Of a DNA stretch of 16,910 nucleotides, positions 6,443 through 12,576 are shown in pieces. The stretch is from JANMMJ01 sp964543235 (lineage in GTDB: Bacteria > Pseudomonadota > Alphaproteobacteria > Rhizobiales > Aestuariivirgaceae): NCBI GenBank assembly GCA_964543235.1, contig CAZIXE010000077.1, forward strand, positions 1 through 16,910, in the 5' to 3' direction. Made by a program: the position numbers and the translations under genes. The notes below the pieces were generated by a model. That model ran no database searches, was not told where the DNA came from, and was given only the letters and a program-made list of their open reading frames with translations. Within the stretch, counting starts at the first letter, position 1. The number at the start of each line of letters is the position of its first letter.

Positions 6443-6468
6443 GTCCCCACCATTATGATTTTGGGGAC
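6443..6468 (-). promoter_or_regulatory. Inverted repeat covering the mutase ribosome binding site
   Basis: GTCCCC (6443-6448) and GGGGAC (6463-6468) are perfect inverted arms 14 bases apart, located 6 to 31 bases before the mutase start. Read on the minus strand, the second arm carries the presumed Shine-Dalgarno GGGGA. It could be a hairpin that hides the ribosome binding site or a protein operator. Confidence 0.4.
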
Positions 6469-6518
6469 TATTCCTATCGAAAAGCCGCGGATATTCCGTT
6501 GCGCGAACGATTCAAATT

Positions 6519-6782
6519 TTACCAATCGCCGTTGAGCCGGCCGCGCCGCCCGCCCTTGCGCCGCTTGCGTTGCGTCAGGCTTTCCACCCGCTCCGGCAGG
6601 CCCGCCATGATGCCGCGGCGCTCCGCCGGCGAATAGCCGAGCCAGCCCGCGATCTCGCTCCTTGTCCGCCCGCAACCGATGCAGAAGCCGGTGTCGGGAT
6701 CGACCACGCACACCTTGATGCAGGGTGTCTCGATTTCGAGCGGCGTGAACGCATTCATGCCGTCAGGATAGGCGGCTGCCAT
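6519..6782 (-). CDS. DUF1289 family small cysteine protein
   Basis: An 87-residue protein, or 79 if it starts at the second ATG (6758, MNAFTPLEIETPC). Neither start has a strong ribosome binding site. The DUF1289 core is clear: 'IETPCIKVCVVDPDTGFCIG' then CGRT, with four cysteines at 21, 25, 34 and 37 that probably bind a metal or iron-sulfur centre, followed by 'EIAGWLGYSPAERRGIMAGL', the usual helix pair. The C-terminal tail is very basic (QRKRRKGGRRGRLNGDW). The function of the family is unknown; members are often found near cobalamin genes or this retropepsin in Rhizobiales, as here. It lies 42 bases after the retropepsin gene on the same strand, so they are likely co-transcribed. Confidence 0.85.
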   Translation of the reverse strand: MAAAYPDGMNAFTPLEIETPCIKVCVVDPDTGFCIGCGRTRSEIAGWLGYSPAERRGIMAGLPERVESLTQRKRRKGGRRGRLNGDW

Positions 6783-6824
6783 GCGTGGAACAGCCTGTTA
6801 GCGTCACCGCGGGCCCGATTTGCG

Positions 6825-7301
6825 TCAGTTTTCGAGGTGCAGAACGCCGTTCCGCACCCGGAATTCCTTCAGCCGCGACAGGTAGCTCATGCCCAGCAGC
6901 GTTCCGTTCATCACGCCCTCGGGCATCACCAGCCCCTCGACATCGCGCACTTCGACGCCGTCGACCTTGACCCGCCGCAGCGTGACCTTGGCCGCCTTGA
7001 CCATGCCATTGGCCGTGTTGACCGGCACCTCGTAGTCGAGCCCGTTGGGGCGCAGCCCCGCATCGTCCGCGTCCTGGAAGGACAGCGCCACCGCCGTGGC
7101 CCCGGTATCGACGATCACCTTGATTGTGGCGTTGTTGATCTCGGCTTCGGTGACGAAATGGCCGCGCGCATCGGGCTTGAGCTCGGTGACCTTGAAGAGC
7201 TGCGGCCGCCCGCCGCCACTGCGCACCACCGTGCTCGTCGCAATTGTCAGGGCCAGGAGCCCGCACAGCGCCGCCAGACCCCAGGCCGTCCTTTCCTGCA
7301 T
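6825..7301 (-). CDS. Membrane-anchored retropepsin-like aspartic protease (TIGR02281 type)
   Basis: A 158-residue protein with one N-terminal membrane segment (about 7-27, AWGLAALCGLLALTIATSTVV) and a periplasm-facing aspartyl protease domain. The catalytic signature is 'VIVDTGATAVALS' with Asp65. A second family element, 'GTLLGMSYLSRLKEF' (133-147), matches the 'LLGMSFL' motif of the TIGR02281 clan AA family. Retropepsins act as dimers, each copy giving one aspartate. The start at 7301 (MQERTAW) was chosen for the upstream ACGAGGA with good spacing; the frame is open to an ATG at 7346, which would add 15 polar residues. The gene follows cobS by 90 bases on the same strand. A known relative is the rickettsial APRc/RC1339 type, but the substrate in free-living bacteria is unknown. 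Confidence 0.88.
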   Translation of the reverse strand: MQERTAWGLAALCGLLALTIATSTVVRSGGGRPQLFKVTELKPDARGHFVTEAEINNATIKVIVDTGATAVALSFQDADDAGLRPNGLDYEVPVNTANGMVKAAKVTLRRVKVDGVEVRDVEGLVMPEGVMNGTLLGMSYLSRLKEFRVRNGVLHLEN

Positions 7302-7391
7302 GGCGATCCTCGTTTCATTGACCTTTGGCTCGCCATGTTCGGCCATGCCGGCAAACCGGAGGTGAACGGCGCGCGAAATCCTTCGGTAAGG

Positions 7392-8180
7392 TTAATGAAC
7401 CATTGCCGCGGCGACGGTCAGGAACACCGTCTCCGTGACCATCTGCAGGGCGCCGCACACATCCCCCGTCTGGCCGCCGATCTGCCGCAGGGCGAGCCCG
7501 CGCAGGGCCAGCGCGGCCAGCGCGGCGAGGGCCGGTGCTGCCAGCGCCGCAATGATCCCCGCGCCGAGCCAGCTTGCGGCAATGGCCAGCGCGAGCCCGA
7601 TCGCCACGGCCATGGCCAGGACTTTGTCCGGCGGCCTGCCGGCCGATGCACCCAGCCCGCCGGGCCGTGCGGCTGGCGTCCTTGCCAGGAGCCAGACCAT
7701 GGCGCCTCTCGAAAAGGCGCCCGCGCCCGCCAGCACCGCGACCGTCGCGAGCCCGCCCGCCGCCACGAGTGCGGCGATCGCTGCCGCCTTGGCGAGCATC
7801 ACGAGCACCAGGGTCAGCACGCCGTAGCTGCCGATGCGGCTGTCGCGCATGATCTCGAGCTTGCGCTCCGGGCTGCGCCCGCCGCCGAATCCGTCCGCCA
7901 CATCGGCAAGACCGTCTTCATGCAGGCCGCCCGTGGCCATGGCGCCGGCGGCCAGCGCCACGGCCGCCGCGGCCAGCGCCGGCACGCCCAGTCCCCCCAG
8001 TACCGCCGCGATGAGCCCGATGCCGCCACCGATCGCGCCGCCGATCACGGGGAACGCCGCCATGGCGTCCTTGAGCGGCACCTCCCTGCCGCCGCCGGGC
8101 AGGGGGATGCGCGTCAGGAATCGCGCACTCGCCGAGAGCATCGCCAGGGCGTCTCCTCTGTCCCCGGAAATGTCGTCCAT
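7392..8180 (-). CDS. cobS: Adenosylcobinamide-GDP ribazoletransferase (cobalamin synthase)
   Basis: A 262-residue polytopic membrane enzyme that joins adenosylcobinamide-GDP to alpha-ribazole (or its phosphate), the last assembly step of cobalamin. It is called CobV in the Pseudomonas denitrificans naming. The family signature 'GGLHEDGLADVADGFGGG' (84-101) carries the acidic metal-binding residues; 'EIMRDSRIGSYGVL' (109-122) and 'GGQTGDVCGALQMVTE' near the C-terminus are also diagnostic. The rest is alternating alanine/leucine-rich membrane helices. The start at 8180 has AAGGG close by; the internal ATG at codon 14 (MLSASARFLTRIPLP) is a possible alternative with AGAGGAG upstream. It is divergent from cobT across 60 bases. 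The 60-base gap is too short for a cobalamin riboswitch and none is seen. Confidence 0.95.
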   Translation of the reverse strand: MDDISGDRGDALAMLSASARFLTRIPLPGGGREVPLKDAMAAFPVIGGAIGGGIGLIAAVLGGLGVPALAAAAVALAAGAMATGGLHEDGLADVADGFGGGRSPERKLEIMRDSRIGSYGVLTLVLVMLAKAAAIAALVAAGGLATVAVLAGAGAFSRGAMVWLLARTPAARPGGLGASAGRPPDKVLAMAVAIGLALAIAASWLGAGIIAALAAPALAALAALALRGLALRQIGGQTGDVCGALQMVTETVFLTVAAAMVH

Positions 8181-8208
8181 GGCCCTTCGCGCCCGCTCCG
8201 CCAGCCGT

Positions 8209-8227
8209 TACAACACCCGCTCTTGTA
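8209..8227. promoter_or_regulatory. Dyad in the cobS/cobT divergent promoter region
   Basis: TACAA (8209-8213) and TTGTA (8223-8227) form an inverted repeat with a 9-base spacer, midway between two divergent starts. It could be an operator for both genes, but such short dyads are common by chance. Confidence 0.2.
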
Positions 8228-8240
8228 CCCGAGGAGAATC

Positions 8241-9269
8241 ATGACCGCCACACTTGCCGCCCGTCCGTTTGACGATATCCGTCGCCTCGTCGCCGCAATG
8301 CCCGGACCTGATCTTGAATCCGCCGCTGCGGTCAGGCGGCGCGATTCGGAACTGACCAAGCCGCCGGGCTCCCTGGGCCGGCTCGAGGACATCGCCGCCT
8401 GGCTGGCGGCCTGGCAGGGCCGCGCCCGGCCCGCCGCCGACCGTGTCGTCGTCGCGGTTTTCGCCGGCAACCATGGCGTGGTGGCCCAGGGCGTTGCGGC
8501 CTATCCGCAGGCGGTCACCGCCCAGATGGTGGCGAATTTCCGGGCCGGCGGTGCCGCCATCAACCAGATCTGCACCGTGATCGATGCCGGACTCCGCGTC
8601 TTCGAACTGGCCCTCGAGCAGCCGACCCGCGACATCACCGAAGGCCCCGCCCTGGACGAGGCCGAGTGTGCCGCCACCATGGCCTATGGCATGGAGGCGA
8701 TTGCCGGCGGCGCCGATCTCCTGTGCATCGGCGAGATGGGGATCGGTAATACGACCATTGCCGCCGCCATCTGCCACGGCCTCTATGGCGGCGAGGCGGA
8801 AGACTGGGTCGGCCCCGGCACCGGCGTCGATCGCGACGGCTTGCAGCGCAAGGCCGATGCCGTCCGCCGCGCCGTGGCCTTGCATCGCGAACACCTTGGC
8901 GATCCTCTTGAAATCATGCGCCGGCTCGGCGGGCGTGAGCTCGCTGCCATGCTGGGCGCCATTCTTGCCGCCAGGCAGGAGCGCGTCCCCGTCCTGCTCG
9001 ACGGCTACGTGGCGACCGCAGCCGCCGCCGTCATTCACGCCCTGCGACCCGATGGCCTTGACCATTGTCTCGCCGGTCACTGCTCGGCCGAACCGGCCCA
9101 CCGCAATCTGCTGGCCCGCCTGAACCTCGAACCGCTGCTCGATCTTCGCATGCGCCTGGGCGAAGCCTCCGGCGCCGCGCTGGCCGCCGCCGTCGTCAAG
9201 TCGGCTGCGGCACTTCACAATGGCATGGCCACCTTCGGCAGTGCCGGCGTCAGCAACAAGGGCGATTGA
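8241..9269 (+). CDS. cobT: Nicotinate-nucleotide--dimethylbenzimidazole phosphoribosyltransferase
   Basis: A 342-residue cytoplasmic enzyme that moves phosphoribose from nicotinate mononucleotide to 5,6-dimethylbenzimidazole, giving alpha-ribazole phosphate for the lower ligand of cobalamin. It is CobU in the Pseudomonas denitrificans naming. Conserved blocks are 'LTKPPGSLGRLEDIA' (38-52), 'VFAGNHGVVAQGVAAYP' (73-89), 'CIGEMGIGNTTIAAA' (162-176), 'GPGTGV' (191-196), 'LLDGYVATAAA' (252-262) and 'RLGEASGAALA' (305-315). Glu308 in the last aligns with the catalytic base region of the Salmonella enzyme. The C-terminal 'GMATFGSAGVSNKG' is also typical. The start is fixed by GAGGAG ending six bases... 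close before ATG 8241 (GAGGAGAATC). A frame open to 6570 upstream is antisense to cobS and other genes and is not part of this protein. Confidence 0.97.
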   Translation: MTATLAARPFDDIRRLVAAMPGPDLESAAAVRRRDSELTKPPGSLGRLEDIAAWLAAWQGRARPAADRVVVAVFAGNHGVVAQGVAAYPQAVTAQMVANFRAGGAAINQICTVIDAGLRVFELALEQPTRDITEGPALDEAECAATMAYGMEAIAGGADLLCIGEMGIGNTTIAAAICHGLYGGEAEDWVGPGTGVDRDGLQRKADAVRRAVALHREHLGDPLEIMRRLGGRELAAMLGAILAARQERVPVLLDGYVATAAAAVIHALRPDGLDHCLAGHCSAEPAHRNLLARLNLEPLLDLRMRLGEASGAALAAAVVKSAAALHNGMATFGSAGVSNKGD

Positions 9270-9292
9270 GCGGCCGCTTGCGCCTTGCGCGG

Positions 9293-9309
9293 CCCGCCGG
9301 CCTGGCGGG
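9293..9309 (+). terminator. Possible terminator hairpin after cobT
   Basis: CCCGCC (9293-9298) and GGCGGG (9304-9309) form a six-pair stem over GGCCT, 24 bases after the cobT stop. No T tract follows, so intrinsic termination is uncertain. Confidence 0.35.
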
Positions 9310-9496
9310 AGGGTAGCTATCAGTCAGTGGACGGATCATCGTGAAGTTCCACCATGCGCCGCTGCGCCCGCGGATCCCCCCTTTTCAAGAACCCGGACTC
9401 GGGGCATCTTGTTGAAGTATTGTTCAGGACGGGAATCGGTTGCAGCTGCGGGGCGGGCAACCGTGTCCGGCCGGCTTTTCGGATGAGGAGAAAACC

Positions 9497-10366
9497 ATGT
9501 GCATTTATGTTGGCAGCGTCGTGCAGAACACCGACCAGAACGGCAACCCCACCCTGGATGTCGTCGTCGACGACACCGTGAATGGAACCTTCGACGGGTT
9601 CTACGGCCTGGGTGGCAACGATGACATGACCTTCATCGAAGGCACCATCGGTTTGGACACGGCCCCCACGACCACCACCTACATGTATGGCGGCGAGGGC
9701 AACGACAAGCTGACCTTCAGCACTGGGACCTCCGGCACCCTGTCGGGCGATGCCGGCAATGACAGCATCTCGTTCAACGGCTCGGGGATCGGCACGCTCT
9801 TTGGCGGCGATGGCAATGACAGCATTACCGGCGGCGCCCAGAAGGACATTATCGACGCCGGCCGCGGCGAAGATGTGGCGTCCGGTCAGGCTGGTAACGA
9901 TGTGATCGAGGGCCGGGCCGGCTTCGACCGGCTGTACGGAAATCAGGGCCAGGATACGATCGATGGCGGCGGCAGCGTCGACTGGATCACCGGCGGCGGT
10001 GCCAAGGACCTCCTGACCGGTGGAGCCGGCAAGGACGTGTTCTTCTACTTTTCCCCGAGCGACTCAGGCAACACGTCCACGACCCGCGACGTGATCGCCG
10101 ACTTCAATGCCGGCACCGCAACCACGGCGGTGGACAAGATCAACATTGGTGGCATCGACGCGATCCAGGGCGGCGGTCACGACCTCTTCACTTTTGTGAC
10201 CGGAAACTTCACGGCGGCAGGCCAGGTCAGGGTGATCCAGTCCGGCGCCAATGCGCTGGTGCAGCTCAACACGGTCGGAACCGGCGGCGCCGAGGTCGTC
10301 ATCCAGCTCAACAATGTCAATGCCGCCAACATGACCGCGGCTGATTTCGAGTTCATCCTCATCTAG
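9497..10366 (+). CDS. RTX calcium-binding secreted protein
   Basis: A 289-residue protein with no classical signal peptide. The start at ATG 9497 (MCIYVGSVVQ) is set by GAGGAG at 9485-9490. Residues about 64-182 carry roughly ten degenerate glycine/aspartate nonapeptides, for example 'YGGEGNDKL', 'SGDAGNDSI', 'FGGDGNDSI', 'SGQAGNDVI', 'YGNQGQDTI' and 'TGGAGKDVF', which form a calcium-bound parallel beta-roll. Residues about 183-289 look like a serralysin-type C-terminal domain ('TRDVIADFNAG...DKINIGGID'). The end is 'ADFEFILI', a hydrophobic tail like those that serve as type I secretion signals. Export by a type I (HlyB/HlyD/TolC) system is therefore expected, but no such transporter is in the window. 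There is no protease or other catalytic domain; the first 60 residues are not recognisable. Confidence 0.88.
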   Translation: MCIYVGSVVQNTDQNGNPTLDVVVDDTVNGTFDGFYGLGGNDDMTFIEGTIGLDTAPTTTTYMYGGEGNDKLTFSTGTSGTLSGDAGNDSISFNGSGIGTLFGGDGNDSITGGAQKDIIDAGRGEDVASGQAGNDVIEGRAGFDRLYGNQGQDTIDGGGSVDWITGGGAKDLLTGGAGKDVFFYFSPSDSGNTSTTRDVIADFNAGTATTAVDKINIGGIDAIQGGGHDLFTFVTGNFTAAGQVRVIQSGANALVQLNTVGTGGAEVVIQLNNVNAANMTAADFEFILI

Positions 10367-10381
10367 TCTGGCGCCAAACGG

Positions 10382-10410
10382 GGCGCGGCCGCAGTCATGC
10401 CGGCCGCGCC
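10382..10410 (+). terminator. Perfect 10-bp hairpin after the RTX gene
   Basis: GGCGCGGCCG (10382-10391) pairs perfectly with CGGCCGCGCC (10401-10410) over a 9-base loop, 16 bases after the stop codon. There is no T run, as is common for terminators in high-G+C alphaproteobacteria. Confidence 0.5.
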
Positions 10411-10463
10411 AGTCCGCTCCCGGGCCTGCCGGCCGGGAAGTGACCGCATCACGGAGGCCCGCA

Positions 10464-10919
10464 ATGCCCGGCATTCGCAAGGCTGGTCTGCCCGACCTCG
10501 CCACCGTCGTCGAGTTGATGGTTCAGCTGTTCCACGAGAGCGCCTTCCGCGACTTTCCCCTGAACATCGCCAAGGGCACCGGTTTCCTGCGCAATGTGCT
10601 GACCCAGCCCAGCCAGGTCTGCTTCCTCCACGAGACTGAGGCCGGCAAGGTGGACGGACTGGCGCTCGGCTTCATCACCGAGCCTTATTTCAGCGACCGC
10701 AGGATCGCCTACGATATCGCCCTCTATCTCGTGCCCGAAGCGCGTGGCAGCATCGCCGCGCGGCGACTGTACCGGGCCCTGCGGGATTGGGCCAGGGAGC
10801 AGGGCGCGCTGCAATTGTGGTTGGGCACCAGCGCCGGCATCGATCCCGAGCGCGGCCGCCGCTTCTATACCGGCCTCGGTGCCGAGCCCATCGGCGGCAT
10901 CTTCCGGGTCAGGCTCTGA
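10464..10919 (+). CDS. GNAT family N-acetyltransferase
   Basis: A 151-residue single-domain acetyltransferase that would use acetyl-CoA. The start at ATG 10464 has ACGGAGG at 10451-10457, six bases ahead; an upstream in-frame GTG (10440) lacks such a site. The fold order is visible: an N-terminal strand-helix (MPGIRKAGLPDLATVVELM), 'VDGLALGFI' (63-71), the core strand and pyrophosphate loop 'IALYLVPEARGSIAARRLYR' (85-104) and the following helix, then 'LQLWLGTSAG' and 'FYTGLGAEPIGGIFRVRL' near the C-terminus, where the catalytic tyrosine usually sits (Tyr135). The P-loop reads EARGSIAAR rather than Q/RxxGxG/A, a variant seen in phage-like GNATs. The acceptor substrate is unknown. A 65-base gap separates it from the sulfotransferase gene downstream. 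Confidence 0.87.
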   Translation: MPGIRKAGLPDLATVVELMVQLFHESAFRDFPLNIAKGTGFLRNVLTQPSQVCFLHETEAGKVDGLALGFITEPYFSDRRIAYDIALYLVPEARGSIAARRLYRALRDWAREQGALQLWLGTSAGIDPERGRRFYTGLGAEPIGGIFRVRL

Positions 10920-10984
10920 CCTCCGCCACTGGCGCCCGCCTGTTCGGCCATGCCATTCCGGACCATTGCGGCTATCATTGCACC

Positions 10985-11821
10985 ATGGCCGGACTCACCG
11001 TGACCGCGCTCAAGGATCGCGTGCTCGATGCTTTGCAGCGCTTGCCGCCGCTGCAGTGGCGGCTGGTGAGGCGCAGCCGCGCCCTCGTCAACGCCGACAA
11101 GCGTCTGATGGTCGTCTGGTCGCCGAAGTCGGCTTGCACCACGGCCTATGTCTGGTTCGCCGCCCAGTCTGGCCTGCTCGACGAATTGCGCCAGACCCCC
11201 GGCTCGCCGCACCAGCACAGAAGGCTCCGCTATTACCAGTCCGCTCTCTATCGCGATGGCCTGCGGCTTCCGCTCCGGGAATTCCGCATCGTCCGCATCA
11301 TCCGCGATCCCTACACGCGCGCCGCCAGCATTTATCGCCACGCGCTGATGAACAGGTATCTTGATCCATTGCTCCACGACTTGCCCGACGATCCCCGCGA
11401 CCGGCAGCGGGGCCTGTCCTTCCAGGAGTTCCTTGATCTTCTGGCCACGCGCGATCTTCGCCGTGCCGACATTCACTTGCAGCCGCAGGTCCGCGCCGTC
11501 GAAGCGCTGCGCCCGGCCGATGTCACCATCAACATCTCGAAATCGGACCTGTTCGCCGCTCTGAACCGGGTCGAGGCTGAGTTCGGCCTTGCCCACACCG
11601 ATTTCACAAACATGGCCTGGCTGCTCGACATGGAACGGCAGCGCCGCGCCAGGGACGAGCCTGTCGCCGGCACCGGCATCGACCAGCGCCGCTTCGGCCA
11701 GCGTGCCGCCCGCGGCCGGGCGCCTTTTCCCGCCTATCGCCAGCTCCTGACGCCGGCCGCCTGCCGCAAGATCGAACAGCTTTACGCCGCCGACTTTGCC
11801 GCCTACCGCGGCTTTCTTTGA
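10985..11821 (+). CDS. PAPS-dependent sulfotransferase (Sulfotransfer_2-like)
   Basis: A 278-residue predicted cytosolic or membrane-associated sulfotransferase that would move a sulfo group from PAPS to a carbohydrate or other acceptor. The 5'-phosphosulfate loop is 'VVWSPKSACTTAYVWFAAQS' (43-62), and the 3'-phosphate element is 'RIVRIIRDPYTRAASIYRHA' (101-120) with the expected R-D-P-x-x-R-x-x-S pattern. A later 'VTINISKSDLFAALNRVEAE' fits the C-terminal part of the family. The ATG at 10985 is the first good one; the frame is open upstream but that part overlaps the GNAT gene. No clear ribosome binding site is visible. It ends 14 bases before a converging gene. Bacterial relatives often act on surface glycans or Nod-factor-like molecules; the acceptor here is unknown. 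Confidence 0.85.
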   Translation: MAGLTVTALKDRVLDALQRLPPLQWRLVRRSRALVNADKRLMVVWSPKSACTTAYVWFAAQSGLLDELRQTPGSPHQHRRLRYYQSALYRDGLRLPLREFRIVRIIRDPYTRAASIYRHALMNRYLDPLLHDLPDDPRDRQRGLSFQEFLDLLATRDLRRADIHLQPQVRAVEALRPADVTINISKSDLFAALNRVEAEFGLAHTDFTNMAWLLDMERQRRARDEPVAGTGIDQRRFGQRAARGRAPFPAYRQLLTPAACRKIEQLYAADFAAYRGFL

Positions 11822-11835
11822 CCGCCCGGCTGCCG

Positions 11836-12576
11836 TCACCCGCTGCGGTTTGCCGCATCGCCCACCAGCACCGTCGTCAGCTCCGCCTGGCGCAATTGCC
11901 GCACCAGCAGTTGGGTGCCGAGCGACAGCGCCCAGTCGAATGATTCGACGACCGTTGCGGCCTCCTCGCCGATGCCGCTGAACTTTCCGGGATCGACGAT
12001 CTGCAGCGCCCGGCCGCTGCCGCGCGCGATGATCTGGGCAATGCCGACCACCCTGTCGCCGCCCACAGCTGGTGTCACCGCCAGCACCGGCCCGCGTCGC
12101 CGCCGCTTCGCCGGCACGACCAGGGCCTCGGCCTTTTGCAGGAGCCCCGCCACCTGCGTGACAAAGCGATGCGCATCCTTGTGCAGTTCCTCGCGGCTGA
12201 CGATCAGGATATCGCCCTCCCGCACCCGCTCTTCGAGGAGCGCCAGCGTATCGCCCGTGCCGCGCAGAAACTGCCACGGCACATCGAGCCTTTGCCCAAA
12301 CAGGCCCAGTGACCGTTCGATCGATCGGGAGAGCACGTCGAAGTGGGCTGCGACCGCCGCCGTATCGACCGGGAAGCCCGCCCCGCCCGGCCGGACAGCG
12401 CGGGCGAAGGGCAGGGCGGCCAGCCGCAGCAGCTCGTCCTGTTCGGCCAGTAGGCAGAGGATTTCCATGCGCGTCCCGGCCGCCAGCGCTCCGGCCGCGG
12501 CCATGATCTGGTCGATGTCGTCCAGCGCGCCCATGCCGAGCAGGAGCCGGCGTGATGCTGGCGGGCGTTCAGCCAT
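11836..12576 (-). CDS. UspA-like universal stress-type protein (partner of Lon-like protease)
   Basis: A 246-residue protein that I recognise only by fold-like pattern. It begins with a strand-helix-strand unit, 'RRLLLGMGALDDIDQIMAAA' then 'GTRMEILCLLAEQDELLRLA', resembling the first half of a universal stress domain. A second Rossmann-like half runs from 'LEERVREGDILIVSREELH' through 'GPVLAVTPAVGGDRVVGIAQ' to the end, so it may be a tandem or degenerate Usp protein. No clear ATP-binding G-x2-G-x9-G(S/T) loop is evident. The start (MAERPPAS) at 12576 overlaps the end of the Lon-like gene by 8 bases, so the two are translationally coupled and probably act together. The FNR/FixK-like box upstream of the protease would also control this gene. 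The frame is open farther upstream, but that part is Lon-like coding sequence. Confidence 0.7.
   Translation of the reverse strand: MAERPPASRRLLLGMGALDDIDQIMAAAGALAAGTRMEILCLLAEQDELLRLAALPFARAVRPGGAGFPVDTAAVAAHFDVLSRSIERSLGLFGQRLDVPWQFLRGTGDTLALLEERVREGDILIVSREELHKDAHRFVTQVAGLLQKAEALVVPAKRRRRGPVLAVTPAVGGDRVVGIAQIIARGSGRALQIVDPGKFSGIGEEAATVVESFDWALSLGTQLLVRQLRQAELTTVLVGDAANRSG

Noticed and set aside
4971..6458. 495-codon open frame on the + strand
   Set aside because: It mirrors the phosphomannomutase codons on the other strand; high G+C removes stop codons. It shows no recognisable motif.
6570..8240. Long open frame on the + strand running into cobT (about 900 codons in total)
   Set aside because: It is antisense to cobS, the retropepsin and the DUF1289 gene, all with family motifs. 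Only the part from ATG 8241, with its own GAGGAG site, is cobT.
8181..8240. Cobalamin riboswitch before cobT or cobS
   Set aside because: The gap is too short, and no B12-box-like sequence was found.
9686..10045. Repetitive DNA in the RTX gene as a possible tandem repeat or CRISPR
   Set aside because: The repetition is at protein level (degenerate GGxGxD nonapeptides); the DNA copies differ and there are no spacers.
10865..12277. 470-codon frame on the - strand
   Set aside because: It is antisense to the sulfotransferase and out of frame with the Usp-like gene; no motif is present.
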